This document shows, piece after piece, positions 8,839 through 17,204 of a DNA stretch of 64,000 bases. The DNA comes from Pseudonocardia kujensis (GTDB lineage: Bacteria; Actinomycetota; Actinomycetes; Mycobacteriales; Pseudonocardiaceae). The translations under genes were made by a program, and so were the position numbers. The DNA lies in contig NZ_JAJSOK010000014.1 in assembly GCF_021283305.1 (NCBI RefSeq), positions 78,128 to 142,127 on the forward strand, read 5' to 3'. The notes under the pieces are model-generated. The model made no database searches. It saw only the letters and a program-made list of their open reading frames with translations, and was not told where the DNA came from. Numbering within the stretch: position 1 is the stretch's first letter; each line of letters opens with the position of its first letter.

Positions 8839-10953
8839 TCAGGACTCCCGGACGGTCAACGCGACGTCCACGATGGACACGCCGTGACCGGCCGGGAGGA
8901 CCAGCACCGGGTTGAGGTCGAGCTCCGCCACCCGGCCGCTCGCGACGAGCGGGGCGGCGGCGAGGTCGAGCACCAGCCGGACGAGGGCGTCGACGTCCCG
9001 GGGCGGGGCGCCCCGGTAGCCCTCCAGCAGCGAAGACAGCGTCAGCGAGGCGAGGGCCCTGCGGACCGCCTCGGCGGAGAGCGGCGGCACGAGCAGTGCG
9101 ACGTCCTCGAGCAACTCGGCCTGGGTGCCGCCGGTCCCGACCATGACCACGGGGCCGACCGCCGGGTCGTGGAGGACGCCGACCACCATCTCCAGCCCGT
9201 CCGCCACCATGGGCTCCACGAGGATGCCGTCGATCGGCCCCTCGACCGCTGCCCGCGCCCGCTCCGCCACCCGCGCGGCGGCGGCGCGAACGGCCGCGTC
9301 GTCCGTGAGACCGATCTCGACCAGGCCGAGCTCGGTCTTGTGCGCCACGGTGGGCGCCGAGATCTTCGCGACGACGGGATACCCCAGCTCACGGGCGGCG
9401 ACGACCGCCTCGTCCGGGGTGGTGACCAGCCTGCCCTCGACCACGGGCAGGCCCCAGGACCGCACCAGGTCCTTGCCGGCGTGCTCCGACAACGGCCCCG
9501 CAGGCGGCGCGTCGACCGGCCCAGGGGACGCCGGGGCCGCCGCCGGCTCGGCGGGCGGGTCGAGCGTGTGGTCCACCAGCCTGCCGATCGCGCGAACGCA
9601 GGCTGTCGTGTCGTCGAAGGCCGGGACGCCGGCGGCGGCGAACCGCTCCACCATCCCCGGCATGCCCGCGACGAAGGACACCACGACCAGCTTGTCGGTC
9701 CGTTCGTTCAGCGCAGCGACGTCCTCCAGGATGCGGTCGAGGTCGTAGTACTCCCCCAGGATCCCGACGCCGAGGAGCACGATGTCGACGTCCGGGTCGG
9801 CCTCGACGGCCGCGAGCGCCTCGCGGATCAGCTCCGGGTGGCTCAGCAGCTGGGCCGTCACGTCGATGGGGTTCTGCAGTGCCGCGAAGGCGGGCAGCGC
9901 CCCGGCGAGCCGCTCGAGGGTCGGGGCACCGAACCGGGCGATCTCCAGGCCCGCCCGGACGAGCTCGTCGGTGAGCAGCACGCCGAGACCACCGGAGTTG
10001 GTGACCATCGCGACCCGCCTGCCGCGTGGCCGTCGGGCCGGGGTGAAGATCCGGACGAGCTCGCTCATCTCGCGGGGGTCGCGCGCCCGGACGAACCCGT
10101 GCCGGCGCAGGAACGCGTCGACCACGGCGTCCTCCTGGGCCAGGGCCCCGGTGTGCGAGCCCGCCGCCTGCCCGCCCGCCGCGGTGGCACCCGACTTCAG
10201 TACGAGGACGGTGACGCCGCGCTCGGTGGCCACCCGCGCGGCCTCGGCGAGCCGCGGGGCGTCCCCGAGGCTCTCCAGGTAGATCTGGACGGTGCGGACC
10301 GCGGGGTCCTCGACGACGTGGCCCAGCAGGTCGGCGACGGTCAGGTCGCACTCGTTGCCGGTCGCCGCCCAGTACCGCACGCCGTCGACGTAGGGCAGGG
10401 CGAGCTGGGTGAGCACCGCCGCCATCGCCCCGCTCTGGCTGATCACGGCGGCGGAGCCGTCGGGCACGGGGGCGGCCGTCCCGAAAGCGGAGGAGAACGA
10501 GGCGACGACGCCGGCGCCGACGTTCGCCACGCCCTGGCAGTTCGGCCCCAGCAGGCGCATGCCGCTGTCACCGACGGCCGCGACCGTCCTCCGTTCCAGC
10601 TCACGGCCCTCGGGCCCGGTCTCGCCGAACCCCGAGCTGACGACGACCGCGGCCCGGGTGCCCCGGTCGGCGAGCGCGGCGACGGTCTCGGGCACGCCCG
10701 CGGCCGGCGTGGCCACCAGCGCGAGATCGATCTCGACGCCGGCCGGGAGTTCGGCGACCGACGGGTGGGCGGGCAGGCCCTGCACCGTGGAGCGGGTCGG
10801 GTTCACCAGGTACAGGTCGCCGCCGAAGCCGTAGCGGACGAGGTGGGCCAGCAGCTTGCCGCCGATCTTGCGCGAGTCGTCCGAGGCGCCCACCACGACG
10901 ATCGAGCGGGGCTCGAAGACCGCGGCCAGGCTCGTCCGGGTGCCGGCGGTCAT
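8839..10953 (-). CDS. ADP-forming acyl-CoA ligase (acetate--CoA ligase family)
   Basis: A 704-residue fused enzyme of the NDP-forming acyl-CoA synthetase family, which makes acyl-CoA from acid, CoA and ATP, or runs in reverse. Order: a CoA-binding Rossmann domain (about 8 to 135, VVVGASDDSRKIGGK), two succinyl-CoA-ligase-like domains with the phospho-His segment GSHTGAL near 265, and a C-terminal ATP-grasp domain (about 480 to 700, VVAKISAPTVAHKTELGLV). It overlaps the upstream MaoC gene by 4 bases, which points to translational coupling. In this operon it should activate the acid formed by the aldehyde dehydrogenase, or handle a later acyl-CoA. Substrate is unassigned. Confidence 0.87.
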   Translation of the reverse strand: MTAGTRTSLAAVFEPRSIVVVGASDDSRKIGGKLLAHLVRYGFGGDLYLVNPTRSTVQGLPAHPSVAELPAGVEIDLALVATPAAGVPETVAALADRGTRAAVVVSSGFGETGPEGRELERRTVAAVGDSGMRLLGPNCQGVANVGAGVVASFSSAFGTAAPVPDGSAAVISQSGAMAAVLTQLALPYVDGVRYWAATGNECDLTVADLLGHVVEDPAVRTVQIYLESLGDAPRLAEAARVATERGVTVLVLKSGATAAGGQAAGSHTGALAQEDAVVDAFLRRHGFVRARDPREMSELVRIFTPARRPRGRRVAMVTNSGGLGVLLTDELVRAGLEIARFGAPTLERLAGALPAFAALQNPIDVTAQLLSHPELIREALAAVEADPDVDIVLLGVGILGEYYDLDRILEDVAALNERTDKLVVVSFVAGMPGMVERFAAAGVPAFDDTTACVRAIGRLVDHTLDPPAEPAAAPASPGPVDAPPAGPLSEHAGKDLVRSWGLPVVEGRLVTTPDEAVVAARELGYPVVAKISAPTVAHKTELGLVEIGLTDDAAVRAAAARVAERARAAVEGPIDGILVEPMVADGLEMVVGVLHDPAVGPVVMVGTGGTQAELLEDVALLVPPLSAEAVRRALASLTLSSLLEGYRGAPPRDVDALVRLVLDLAAAPLVASGRVAELDLNPVLVLPAGHGVSIVDVALTVRES

Positions 10954-11354
10954 TCCGTACCCCCACGGGTCTCGGTGTCGGTGGCCGCGTGTCGGGGATC
11001 GACGGCGGTGCCCACCACCACGGGGCGCCCGTCGACGGTGGCCTCGACGGTCAGTTCGCCGGGCGCCTCCGGCTGCTCGCGGACCACGACACGGAACTCG
11101 TCGCCGACGCCGACGGGCGCCACGAACCGACAGGACACCTCGCTGGCGCCGGGGACGGCTTCGTCCACCGCCCGCATCACCACGGCCAGCAGGTAGAGGC
11201 CCTGCACGAGGGTGCGCCCGAACGGCGTGGCCGCGGCGTAGTCCGGATCGGTGTGGATGTGGCCCGTGCCCCCGCTGACCTGCCCGAAGGCGTCGATGTC
11301 GTCCTGGGTGAAGATGCGGGTGACCGTGGCGAGGACGGTGGTCGAGGTGGTCAC
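10950..11354 (-). CDS. MaoC-like hotdog-fold dehydratase
   Basis: A 134-residue single hotdog protein. The GTG start at 11354 overlaps the stop of the upstream gene (GTGA). The MaoC hydratase signature is visible near residues 15 to 45: FTQDDIDAFGQVSG, then GHIHTDPDYAAATPFG, holding the Asp and His of R-hydratases, then LVQGLYLLAV. Such enzymes hydrate trans-2-enoyl-CoA. It probably pairs with the hotdog protein encoded just upstream, and acts on CoA esters made by the ligase downstream, with which it overlaps by 4 bases. Confidence 0.85.
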   Translation of the reverse strand: MTTSTTVLATVTRIFTQDDIDAFGQVSGGTGHIHTDPDYAAATPFGRTLVQGLYLLAVVMRAVDEAVPGASEVSCRFVAPVGVGDEFRVVVREQPEAPGELTVEATVDGRPVVVGTAVDPRHAATDTETRGGTE

Positions 11355-11758
11355 GACGCCGCGAACCCCCAGAGGAAGGTGCCGGTCGACGTACAGACCG
11401 GTCCGTCGCCGTCGGCGAACACGATCTCGAGGGACACGTGCCTGCGCTCCTTCTTCTCGTACTTCTCCGTCACCCGGACCTGCACCGTGAGGGTCGTCCC
11501 GATCTGCACGGAGCGGTGCACCACGCCGTGCTGGCGGATGTGCACGGATCCCTGCTCCATCCGACCGTCCATCGCCCGGTACATGGGGAAGAAGGTGCAG
11601 TAGACCCACGGCGGCACCGTGCCGTCGTGGGCCGCACCGACGAGCCGGTCGTACTCGGCGACCAGCGCGCGGTCGAGGCGGTGGGTCGTCGTGTAGACGG
11701 CGCCGGGTTCGAGCTCCTCGTAGGGGACGTCCGCGAACTCCTGGACGATCCTGCCCAT
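11351..11758 (-). CDS. MaoC-type hotdog protein, N-terminal-half-like partner
   Basis: A 135-residue hotdog-fold protein and the first gene of the long minus-strand operon. The sequence (YTTTHRLDRALVAEYDRLVGA near the start, RMEQGSVHIRQHGVVHRSV in the middle, a FLWGF end) resembles the non-catalytic MaoC N-terminal half that dimerises with a catalytic hotdog. It lacks an obvious catalytic Asp-His pair of its own. The ATG at 11756 to 11758 has a GGAGG site upstream. An operator of the TGTTCA family lies 76 bases ahead of it. A thioesterase-like role is an alternative. Confidence 0.7.
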   Translation of the reverse strand: MGRIVQEFADVPYEELEPGAVYTTTHRLDRALVAEYDRLVGAAHDGTVPPWVYCTFFPMYRAMDGRMEQGSVHIRQHGVVHRSVQIGTTLTVQVRVTEKYEKKERRHVSLEIVFADGDGPVCTSTGTFLWGFAAS

Positions 11759-11833
11759 CTGCAACCTCCGCTGGCTCACACGACCTGGGCTCGCGCCCGT
11801 GGTCCGAGTGTGCGTGCCCGGCGCGATGTCGGG

Positions 11834-11850
11834 TGTACAAGAACTGAACT
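11834..11850. promoter_or_regulatory. Operator-like palindrome TGTACA-N5-TGAACT
   Basis: TGTACA-AGAAC-TGAACT lies between the catabolic operon start (11758) and the 3' end of regulator 2 (11926). It shares the half-site spacing and most bases with sites at 13728, 13776 and 20030. Its placement suits control of the MaoC-to-SDR operon. Confidence 0.5.
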
Positions 11851-11925
11851 CGGCCCCACGCCGTCGTGCGGGCAGGAGCCGGCCGGGCACGGCGCAGGCA
11901 CCGTGCCCGGGTGACGAAACCGTCC

Positions 11926-13617
11926 TCAAGGACCGACGATCCGGTAGCGCCTCATCTTCTGGTACAGCGAGCCGCGCGCGATCTGAAGTCGTTGGGCGGC
12001 CAGCTTCTTGTTCCAGTCGCTCTCGTCGAGGACCCGCGCGATCACGGCGGCCTCGGCGGCCTCGAGCGGCGACAGCTGCCTGCCGTTGCCGTGCCGCATC
12101 CGCAGGGGAAGGTCCGCCGCACCGACCACGGCCGTCGGCGTGGACTCCACCACCTCTCGGACGACCTCGTCGAGCTGCCGTACGTTGCCCGGCCAGTCGT
12201 ACTCCTGGAGCACCTCCAGCGCGGCCGTGGAGACCCGCACGGTGCGGTCGGGGGCGTGCACCGCGCACATCCGGGCGACCAGCGCGGGGATGTCCGCGGG
12301 CCGTTCGCGCAGCGGGGTGAGTTCCACGCCGGGGGTGCCGAAAGAGCTCACCACGGAGGGCGGCAAGGCGGCGGAGGCGGTCGCCAGCACCATCGGGGTC
12401 ATTGCCCGTTCCTCGTCGAGCACCGCCGTGAACGAGGTCAGCACGTCCTGCGGCAACCCGTCGAGGTGCTGGATCACGACCGCCCCGGACCCGGCGTCGA
12501 GCAGCCTGCGCACCCGCTTCAGCCAGAGCGCGGACCCGTCGACCGGGGCGAGGGCGGCGTCGAGCGTGGTCACCTCCTCGCCCGCGGCGCGGGCGACGTC
12601 GAGCAACAGCGAGCGCTTGCCGACGCCGGGCTCCCCGGTCACCAGCAGCCTGCGCCGCTCGGTGGCCAGCCTGGTCGCCTCACTGAGGAGATCCGGTCCG
12701 GGCGTGGCGGGCGCCCCGTGTCTGCGGCTCGCGACGGCGGCGACGGGCTCCTCTTCGTCTCGCAGCGTGACGACCGCACCGACGATCGTCGTGCCCTCCC
12801 GCACGATCTGAGCGCTCGCGAGCACGTGCTCCTGACCTGGAACGGGGAACTCGACGGAGTCCGCGGTACCGCTGGCCTGGACCTCCTGCCAGAGCCGTCC
12901 CTGGCTGATCCCGAGCCGCATCGCGGACTGGTTGGCGACGAAGAAGTCCTCGCCGACCGTGACCACCGGGCGCTGGGCCCGTCGACGGGCGAGCAGGAAG
13001 CGGGTCAGCAGCTCGTGCTCGGCGGGGGAAGCGCTCTCCAACAGTAGCCGCTCCATGTCGTCGAGCACGCCGAGCAGGATCGAGCTCAGCAGCGGCGAGG
13101 AGTTGTGGGCGGCGCTGGTGATGTTGGCGACCCCCACGACCCGGCGGGTCAGAGGGTGGCGGACCGTCGCGGCGTGACAGGCGAAGTGCCGCATCGCGTG
13201 GGCGAAATGCTCCTCCCCCACGATCGCCACAGGCTTGTTGATCTCGAGCGCGGTCCCGACGCCGTTCGTGCCGAGCTGCTCCTCGCTGTGGTCGGACCCG
13301 ACCACCACGAGATGGCGCTCGAGCATCCGCTGGTGTCCGGGGTTCTCCGCCCACTGCCACACGATCCGGCCGCGCGGGTCCGCGATGACCACGCTGGTGT
13401 CGGTGCCGCCGAGCCGCTTCGACAGGTTCTCCAGCGCCGGGCGCACCTGGCGGAGGAACTTCGAGTCCGTGTCGACGTCGCAGAAGCGCTGCTCGACTCG
13501 GGAGGGCCGGAGACCGCACAGTTCTGAGCGCTTCCACGATTCGGCCACCACGGGACGGACGGGGCCGACGCGGCCGTCCGCGCCGACCGGGATTTCCTCG
13601 GCGTTATCGGCAGGCAT
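11926..13617 (-). CDS. GAF/AAA/Fis-type activator 2 (AcoR/MimR-like)
   Basis: A 563-residue paralogue of the regulator at 1968. The ATG at 13617 (MPADNAEE) is preferred, although the frame stays open upstream. Order: an N-terminal SWKRSELCGL-type segment (about 27 to 36), a GAF-like sensor with GTNGVGTALE near 116, a degenerate AAA+ domain with GEPGVGKRS near 345, DWPGNVRQL near 465, and a C-terminal Fis HTH (DWNKKLAAQRLQIARGSLY). It has no GAFTGA loop. It is divergent from a mycofactocin-type SDR, and the 252-base gap between them holds two palindromes, so it probably controls itself, that SDR and the other promoters carrying the same site. Confidence 0.85.
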   Translation of the reverse strand: MPADNAEEIPVGADGRVGPVRPVVAESWKRSELCGLRPSRVEQRFCDVDTDSKFLRQVRPALENLSKRLGGTDTSVVIADPRGRIVWQWAENPGHQRMLERHLVVVGSDHSEEQLGTNGVGTALEINKPVAIVGEEHFAHAMRHFACHAATVRHPLTRRVVGVANITSAAHNSSPLLSSILLGVLDDMERLLLESASPAEHELLTRFLLARRRAQRPVVTVGEDFFVANQSAMRLGISQGRLWQEVQASGTADSVEFPVPGQEHVLASAQIVREGTTIVGAVVTLRDEEEPVAAVASRRHGAPATPGPDLLSEATRLATERRRLLVTGEPGVGKRSLLLDVARAAGEEVTTLDAALAPVDGSALWLKRVRRLLDAGSGAVVIQHLDGLPQDVLTSFTAVLDEERAMTPMVLATASAALPPSVVSSFGTPGVELTPLRERPADIPALVARMCAVHAPDRTVRVSTAALEVLQEYDWPGNVRQLDEVVREVVESTPTAVVGAADLPLRMRHGNGRQLSPLEAAEAAVIARVLDESDWNKKLAAQRLQIARGSLYQKMRRYRIVGP

Positions 13618-13727
13618 ATGTGCTCCTGATCGGGACCTCGATGTCCGGTCAATGCGGGCCGCTTTCACCCATTGTCCGGTGCCGCGGGCACCGCTTCGGC
13701 AACGTACAACGCCACGGGTCCGGAACG

Positions 13728-13744
13728 TGTCCAAGACTTGAACA
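13728..13744. promoter_or_regulatory. Operator-like palindrome TGTCCA-N5-TGAACA
   Basis: TGTCCA-AGACT-TGAACA. Extended by one base on each side it gives 9-base arms with a single mismatch. It lies in the divergent region between regulator 2 and the SDR, 111 bases from the regulator start and 126 from the SDR start. Confidence 0.6.
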
Positions 13745-13775
13745 CCTCGCCGCAGGCCGGACGGCCGCGCGAGAG

Positions 13776-13792
13776 TGTTCGAACTTTGCACA
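13776..13792. promoter_or_regulatory. Operator-like palindrome TGTTCG-N5-TGCACA
   Basis: TGTTCG-AACTT-TGCACA. It is the second site in the divergent region, its centre 48 bases from the first and on the SDR side. Weaker symmetry but the same layout. Confidence 0.45.
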
Positions 13793-13869
13793 CGCCACGG
13801 CGGGATGCCCGGGAAACATCGGGATGCCGCGGACTCGCGGACAATGCCCGCAGGACAAGGAGGCCCGTC

Positions 13870-14703
13870 GTGGGCAAGCTCGATGGAAAAGTCGCACTGA
13901 TCACCGGCGCCGCCCGTGGCCAAGGACGGAGCCACGCCGTACGGCTCGCCGAGGAGGGGGCGGACATCATCGCCGTGGACCTCTGCTCGGACATGAGCAC
14001 GGTCCCCTACCACCTCGCCAGCAAGGAGGACCTCGACGAGACCGTGCGGCTCGTCGAGGCGCACGACCGCCGCATCGTCGCCGCGACGGCGGACGTGTCG
14101 GACTACGGCGCCTTCTCCGCGGCCGTGGAGAGCGGGGTGGTCGAACTCGGCAGGCTCGACATCGTGGTCGGCAACGCGGGCATCCTGAGCACCGGGAACC
14201 TCCACGAGCTGACCCTCGAGGAGTGGAACGAGACGATCGCGGTCAACCTAACCGGCGTCTTCCACACCTGCCGGGCGACGGTGCCGCACCTGCTCGAGGG
14301 CGGTCGTGGCGGCTCGATCGTGCTGACCGCGTCGACGGCGGCGACGAAGGGCCTGCCCGGCCTCTCCCACTACGGCGCCGCCAAGCACGGAGTGGTCGGG
14401 CTGATGCGGGCGCTGGCGAACGAGCTGGCCCCGCACATGATCCGGGTCAACACGGTCAACCCCACCAGTGTGGACACCGCGATGATCCAGAACGAAGCCC
14501 TGCGCCGGCTGTTCCTCCCCGACGTCGAACACCCGACCCGGGAGCAGGCCCACGAGATCATGCAGCAGGTCAACAACCCGATGCCGATCGCCTGGATCGA
14601 GCCGTCGGACGTCTCGGCGGCCGTGCTGTTCCTGGCGTCCGACGACGCCCGGTACATCACCGGGACCATGCTGCAGGTCGACGCCGGGTACGACAACCAC
14701 TGA
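13870..14703 (+). CDS. Mycofactocin-coupled SDR family oxidoreductase 2
   Basis: A 277-residue SDR starting at a GTG at 13870 with AAGGAGG 6 bases before it. The frame is open upstream, but that part is non-homologous. Motifs: GAARGQGRSHA (about 12 to 22), VDLC in the position of the usual CDID, GNAG, and a Ser-Tyr-x3-Lys site (LTASTAAT, then HYGAAKHG). As with the SDR at 5225, the sequence style is that of mycofactocin-dependent dehydrogenases. The two are diverged paralogues and may act at two different alcohol steps. It is followed by a strong terminator shared with the converging ABC operon. Confidence 0.88.
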   Translation: MGKLDGKVALITGAARGQGRSHAVRLAEEGADIIAVDLCSDMSTVPYHLASKEDLDETVRLVEAHDRRIVAATADVSDYGAFSAAVESGVVELGRLDIVVGNAGILSTGNLHELTLEEWNETIAVNLTGVFHTCRATVPHLLEGGRGGSIVLTASTAATKGLPGLSHYGAAKHGVVGLMRALANELAPHMIRVNTVNPTSVDTAMIQNEALRRLFLPDVEHPTREQAHEIMQQVNNPMPIAWIEPSDVSAAVLFLASDDARYITGTMLQVDAGYDNH

Positions 14704-14728
14704 CCTCTCACCACGCGGGTCACACGAC

Positions 14729-14763
14729 GAAGGGCACGGCCGGGACTCCCGGCCGTGCCCTTC
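14729..14763. terminator. Bidirectional terminator hairpin
   Basis: A perfect 16-bp stem (14729 to 14744 with 14748 to 14763) and a 3-base loop between the converging SDR and ABC binding-protein genes. The stem ends are GA on the left and TTC on the right, so it can serve both strands. Confidence 0.85.
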
Positions 14764-14777
14764 TGGTCTGAGCCCAC

Positions 14778-16097
14778 TCAGGCGAAGTCGACCCCGCCCG
14801 CCGCACACTGCCTGCGGATGTCCGCGAACGGGTCCTTGCGGAAGTGGTCCTTGTACTCGGCCTCCACGCGGGCGAACTCGTCGCCGTCCCGCGCGGCGGC
14901 GTAGGCCGGATCCACGGTGTAGCCGGCGGGTTTCGGCTTCTCCAGGCTGAAGTAGCTCTCGAACTCGAGGGGCTTCATCGTGGTCTGGGGGTCCCAGTCG
15001 TTCGGGTGGAGCGCCTTCGACATGAGGGAGAAGTCGTACGGGAGCGTGTCGCCCTTGTACATCAGGGTGTTGTAGCCGTCCGCCGCCGCAGGCGTGTCCA
15101 GCACGAACCCGCCGGTGAACATCATGCGCTCCGCCGGTGAGAGCTTCACCCCCGACAGCGCGTCGTACGCACGGACCATGAGCGCGCCGCCCATCCAGGC
15201 ACCGTGGTGTGCCCACGTCGCGAAGGCGATCTCGGGCACGCTCTGCATCGCCTCGAGGAACTCCGGGATGGCGTCGATACCGACCACGGGCACCGACTTG
15301 TTCCGGCTGCGCAGGGCGTTGACCACGGCGAGCGCGCTGTCGTCGTTCTGGCAGAAGATGCCGGCGACGTCGGGGTGGGCGGTGAGCAGCGACTCGATCA
15401 CCGGGGTCGTGGTGCCACGGTCGAAGCCGCCGGGCTGGCGGGCGACCAGGGTGATCCCCGGGTAGCGGGCGAGGGCCGCGTCGACCCCCACGTCCCGGGT
15501 GGTGCTCGCGCTGTTGCCCGGGATCCCACTGATGTGGATCAGCTTTCCGGTGCCGCCCATCTTCTCGAAGAGCAGGCCCGCCAGGCGCTCGGCGCCGACC
15601 GGGTTGTTCCCGGCGAGGAACTGGTAGAAGGTGCCGCCGACGTCGAACGGGGTCGTCCACGGGGCCAGGTTCCAGGCGACGGACGTCGGGATGCCCGCCT
15701 CGGCGTTCGCCCGCAGCACCTGTGGAGTGATCCCGGGGTCGGCGACGATCGAGGTCATCGCCCGGGTGTTGGAGGCCCTGGCCTGCTGGAAGACGGAGAT
15801 GACCTTGTCGTTGCTCATGTTGTCGACCTGCTGCTCGCGGTGCAGCGCCAGCTGCGCCGCGGCCTGGGCCGACCCGTTCGCCCAGCCCTGGAAGTAGGCG
15901 TTGCTCAGCGTGTAGAACTGGTCGATCACCTTCCAGTTGTTGTCGGTGACCCCGGCGGCCGCGGCGGGGAGGGATCGCCGAGTGGTCGCACACCCCGTGA
16001 GCAGGCCCGCGGCGAGGGCCAGCCCCCCGGCGGCGGCACCCCTCAGCAGCGTCCGCCGCGAGAGGTCCGTCCTGAGTGGACCGTGTCGAGAGTTCAT
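14778..16097 (-). CDS. Sugar-type ABC transporter substrate-binding lipoprotein
   Basis: A 439-residue exported binding protein. The N-terminus carries a twin-arginine motif (LSRRTLLRG) and a hydrophobic run ending in the lipobox LTGC, so it is probably a Tat-exported lipoprotein. The mature part is a type I periplasmic-binding fold (RbsB-like), with a GIFCQNDDSALAVVNALR segment near 250 and VVGIDAIPEF near 275. It is longer than typical RbsB (about 300) because of an extra C-terminal region of about 100 residues, rich in aromatics and Asp. It is the last gene of the LLM, ATPase, permease, binding-protein operon. The ligand may be the substrate of the pathway rather than a sugar. Confidence 0.85.
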   Translation of the reverse strand: MNSRHGPLRTDLSRRTLLRGAAAGGLALAAGLLTGCATTRRSLPAAAAGVTDNNWKVIDQFYTLSNAYFQGWANGSAQAAAQLALHREQQVDNMSNDKVISVFQQARASNTRAMTSIVADPGITPQVLRANAEAGIPTSVAWNLAPWTTPFDVGGTFYQFLAGNNPVGAERLAGLLFEKMGGTGKLIHISGIPGNSASTTRDVGVDAALARYPGITLVARQPGGFDRGTTTPVIESLLTAHPDVAGIFCQNDDSALAVVNALRSRNKSVPVVGIDAIPEFLEAMQSVPEIAFATWAHHGAWMGGALMVRAYDALSGVKLSPAERMMFTGGFVLDTPAAADGYNTLMYKGDTLPYDFSLMSKALHPNDWDPQTTMKPLEFESYFSLEKPKPAGYTVDPAYAAARDGDEFARVEAEYKDHFRKDPFADIRRQCAAGGVDFA

Positions 16098-16178
16098 GGC
16101 TGCATCCTTCGTGGACTGGGCGGCGGCGTTGCCTCCGCGGGTGCAACGAGCTGAGTGGGTGGGCCCGTCGGGAGAGCG

Positions 16179-17204
16179 CTACTTGACGATGCTGTCCCGC
16201 GTTCGTTTCATCGTCAGGGCGACCGCCGCGACCACGACGACGCCGATGATGACGTTCTGGGCGTACGGGTTGACGTTGGCCAGGACCATCCCGTTCGCAA
16301 GGATCGCGATCACGAGCACGCCCATGATCGAGTGCACCGGCCCGCCGGACCCGCCCGACAGGGAGGTCCCACCCATCACCACGGCACCGATCGCGAGGAG
16401 CAGGAAGGGCTCCCCCATCCCCGGGCTGGCACTGGCGGTGCGGACGAGTTGGAGCAGTGCCGCCGCGCCGGCGAGGACACCGCTGAGCAGGAACACGTAG
16501 AGCTTGATGCGGCGCACCGGTATGCCGGTCAGCCGCGCCGTCCGCTCGTTGCCGCCGACTGCGTAGAGGTAGCGCCCGAACCGGGTGTACCGCGCCGCGA
16601 TCACGACGAGGACGAGCAGACCGATCGCCCAGAGCGAGATGACCGGGACACCGCCGACGGAGCCGCCGAAACCCTCCGCCACCCCGCCGTAGGCGAGCCC
16701 GATCGGCTGTCCGTCCGAGAGATAGCCCGCCAGGCCGTCGAAGGCGAAGTACCCGCCGAGCGTGACCAGGAAGGACGGCAGCCGGGCGTAGGAGATCAAC
16801 GCGCCGTTGAGGGCACCGCACACCAGGCCGACGAGCGGGGCGAGCAGCACCGCCGCGGTGGTCCCGGCGGACTGGGCGGCGATCGCGGCGACGTAGGCGG
16901 ACAGGGTCAGCACGGACCCGATCGACAGGTCGATGCTCCCGGTCAGCATCACCACGGTGGTCCCCAGGGCCAGCACGAGGAGCACCGCGGACGACTGCAT
17001 GATGTTCAGCAGGTTGTCCGGTGTGAAGAAGATCGGGCTGGCGATCGAGAAGCCGACGATCAACAGCACCAGGACGACGAACGGCGCGGCGACGTACCAG
17101 TTCACGCGCGCTCGTCCGGCCTGGCCGCGGGTCGGCGACACGGCCGGTTCCGTCCGCCTGGCGGCCACGGGCGGGTCGAGGCTTGGCTTGGTCATCGCTG
17201 TCAC
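16179..17204 (-). CDS. RbsC-type ABC transporter permease
   Basis: A 341-residue membrane protein with about 8 to 10 hydrophobic segments from residue 38 on. The family signatures are MLTGSIDLSIGSVLTLSAYVAA (about 88 to 107) and the coupling-loop region AVGGNERTARLTGIPVRRIK (about 217 to 236). It forms the channel of the importer with the ATPase upstream (4-base overlap) and the binding protein downstream. Substrate specificity is not readable. Confidence 0.9.
   Translation of the reverse strand: MTAMTKPSLDPPVAARRTEPAVSPTRGQAGRARVNWYVAAPFVVLVLLIVGFSIASPIFFTPDNLLNIMQSSAVLLVLALGTTVVMLTGSIDLSIGSVLTLSAYVAAIAAQSAGTTAAVLLAPLVGLVCGALNGALISYARLPSFLVTLGGYFAFDGLAGYLSDGQPIGLAYGGVAEGFGGSVGGVPVISLWAIGLLVLVVIAARYTRFGRYLYAVGGNERTARLTGIPVRRIKLYVFLLSGVLAGAAALLQLVRTASASPGMGEPFLLLAIGAVVMGGTSLSGGSGGPVHSIMGVLVIAILANGMVLANVNPYAQNVIIGVVVVAAVALTMKRTRDSIVK

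Noticed and set aside
1968..13617. True sigma-54-dependent activators
   Set aside because: Neither protein has a GAFTGA loop, and actinobacteria generally lack sigma-54.
11926..14205. A 759-codon open frame that extends regulator 2 upstream
   Set aside because: The first about 195 codons lie antisense to the SDR and have no domain resemblance. The regulator homology starts just after the ATG at 13617.
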